NCBI GenBank assembly: GCA_021800805.1
Contig: JAJYYR010000055.1
Location: forward strand, 1-5,881
Length of the DNA stretch: 5,881 bases
Source: a bacterium
GTDB taxonomy: Bacteria; SZUA-79; Acidulodesulfobacterales; Acidulodesulfobacteraceae
Direction of reading: 5' to 3'
This document shows, piece by piece, positions 5,616 to 5,881 of this stretch (position 1 is its first letter; every line of letters starts with the position of its first letter). Under the pieces are notes generated by a model. It made no database searches. It saw nothing but the letters and a program-made list of their open reading frames with translations, and was not told the origin of the DNA. Both the position numbers and the translations under genes were made by a program.

Positions 5616-5831
5616 TTACGAATTTTTCTTTGATTCTATCGATTCTTTAATTTTATAAAAGAAAATCTTAGATTCTTCAAGCCATATTAACGTTTCTTTT
5701 ATGGAAAGCGGACTGCCGCCTAAATGTTCGTCTGCCGATATAACGACATTATCGTCGTTATTTAAATTGTTTAAATTATTGCGCTTATACGTGATTTTTT
5801 CTTTTTTTATATTGTCCGTAAAATTTTCCAT
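5616..5831 (-). CDS. Small 71-aa hypothetical protein, coupled to an upstream nucleotidyltransferase-like gene
   Basis: I cannot assign this 71-residue protein to a family. It has a charged N-terminus, an Asn-rich linker (NNLNNLNNDDN, 18-28) and a short conserved-looking centre, ISADEHLGGSPLS (31-43). A C-terminal amphipathic helix follows, KETLIWLEESKIFFYKIKES (45-64). The linker is encoded by three imperfect 9-base repeats (5757-5780), suggesting local slippage. Its ATG shares one base with the stop of the previous gene (TAATG), a common sign of translational coupling, and no other ribosome site is evident. The upstream gene end looks like a nucleotidyltransferase, and small helical proteins often partner such enzymes in toxin-antitoxin pairs. 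A role as antitoxin or chaperone-like partner is an inference. No membrane segment or signal peptide is seen. Confidence 0.6.
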   Translation of the reverse strand: MENFTDNIKKEKITYKRNNLNNLNNDDNVVISADEHLGGSPLSIKETLIWLEESKIFFYKIKESIESKKNS

Positions 5832-5881
5832 TATTTATTTTTTAATTCTTCTATATCTATAATATCTTTACTTCGTCCGGC
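5831..5881 (-). CDS. C-terminal end of a gene, possibly an AbiEii/DUF6036-type nucleotidyltransferase (5' part outside the window)
   Basis: Only the last 16 codons and the TAA stop are present. They read AGRSKDIIDIEELKNK. The pattern GR-x-KD-x-x-D-I-x-x-L is common near the C-terminus of nucleotidyltransferases of the AbiEii/DUF6036 group, where a Lys-Asp pair belongs to a conserved helix. The stop overlaps the ATG of the 71-aa gene by one base, giving a coupled pair. With so few residues the family call is tentative. That the frame is coding is better supported than what it encodes. Confidence 0.45.
   Translation of the reverse strand, partial: AGRSKDIIDIEELKNK

Overview
The window is AT-rich (roughly 35-40% GC by eye) and bacterial. 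All ten coding regions I can support lie on the minus strand, so the biological reading direction is from base 5881 to base 1. Frequent ATA and TTA codons, a sigma70-type promoter, an intrinsic terminator and a Kdp potassium pump fit many bacteria. A Gram-negative, Desulfobacterota-like lineage is a guess from style only, and the sequence does not fix the taxon.

Block 1 (about 5881-3802) holds small toxin-antitoxin-like genes and an orphan. It starts with the last 16 codons of a gene whose ending looks like a nucleotidyltransferase of the AbiEii/DUF6036 kind. A 71-residue unknown protein follows, joined by a TAATG stop/start overlap. Then comes a minimal nucleotidyltransferase (MNT) overlapping a HEPN protein, an arrangement typical of type VII (MntA/HepT-like) modules. 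Eight bases after the HEPN gene lies a 318-residue protein I cannot assign.

Block 2 (3790-1537) probably begins at an extended -10 promoter. It encodes an endonuclease IV/xylose isomerase-like TIM-barrel metalloenzyme and a 12-TM major facilitator transporter. Several of the transporter's residues match the phosphate:H+ symporter subfamily. The two may form a small uptake and processing unit for an unknown substrate.

Block 3 (1508-1) is the best-supported regulatory locus. A TTGACT/TATAAT promoter leads into a c-di-AMP (ydaO/yuaA-type) riboswitch, then an intrinsic terminator, then the kdp genes. The order is kdpF (28 aa), a second 28-aa membrane micro-protein, then kdpA, which is cut by the window edge after 299 codons. 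An 11-base perfect complement between the 3' strand of riboswitch P1 and the 5' arm of the terminator supplies a ready antiterminator. The predicted logic is that high c-di-AMP stabilises P1, the terminator forms, and the high-affinity K+ pump is turned off.

The most notable points are the fully legible riboswitch switch, the uncharacterised micro-protein between kdpF and kdpA, the 318-aa orphan behind a HEPN/MNT pair, and the near-complete trinuclear metal site in the TIM-barrel protein.
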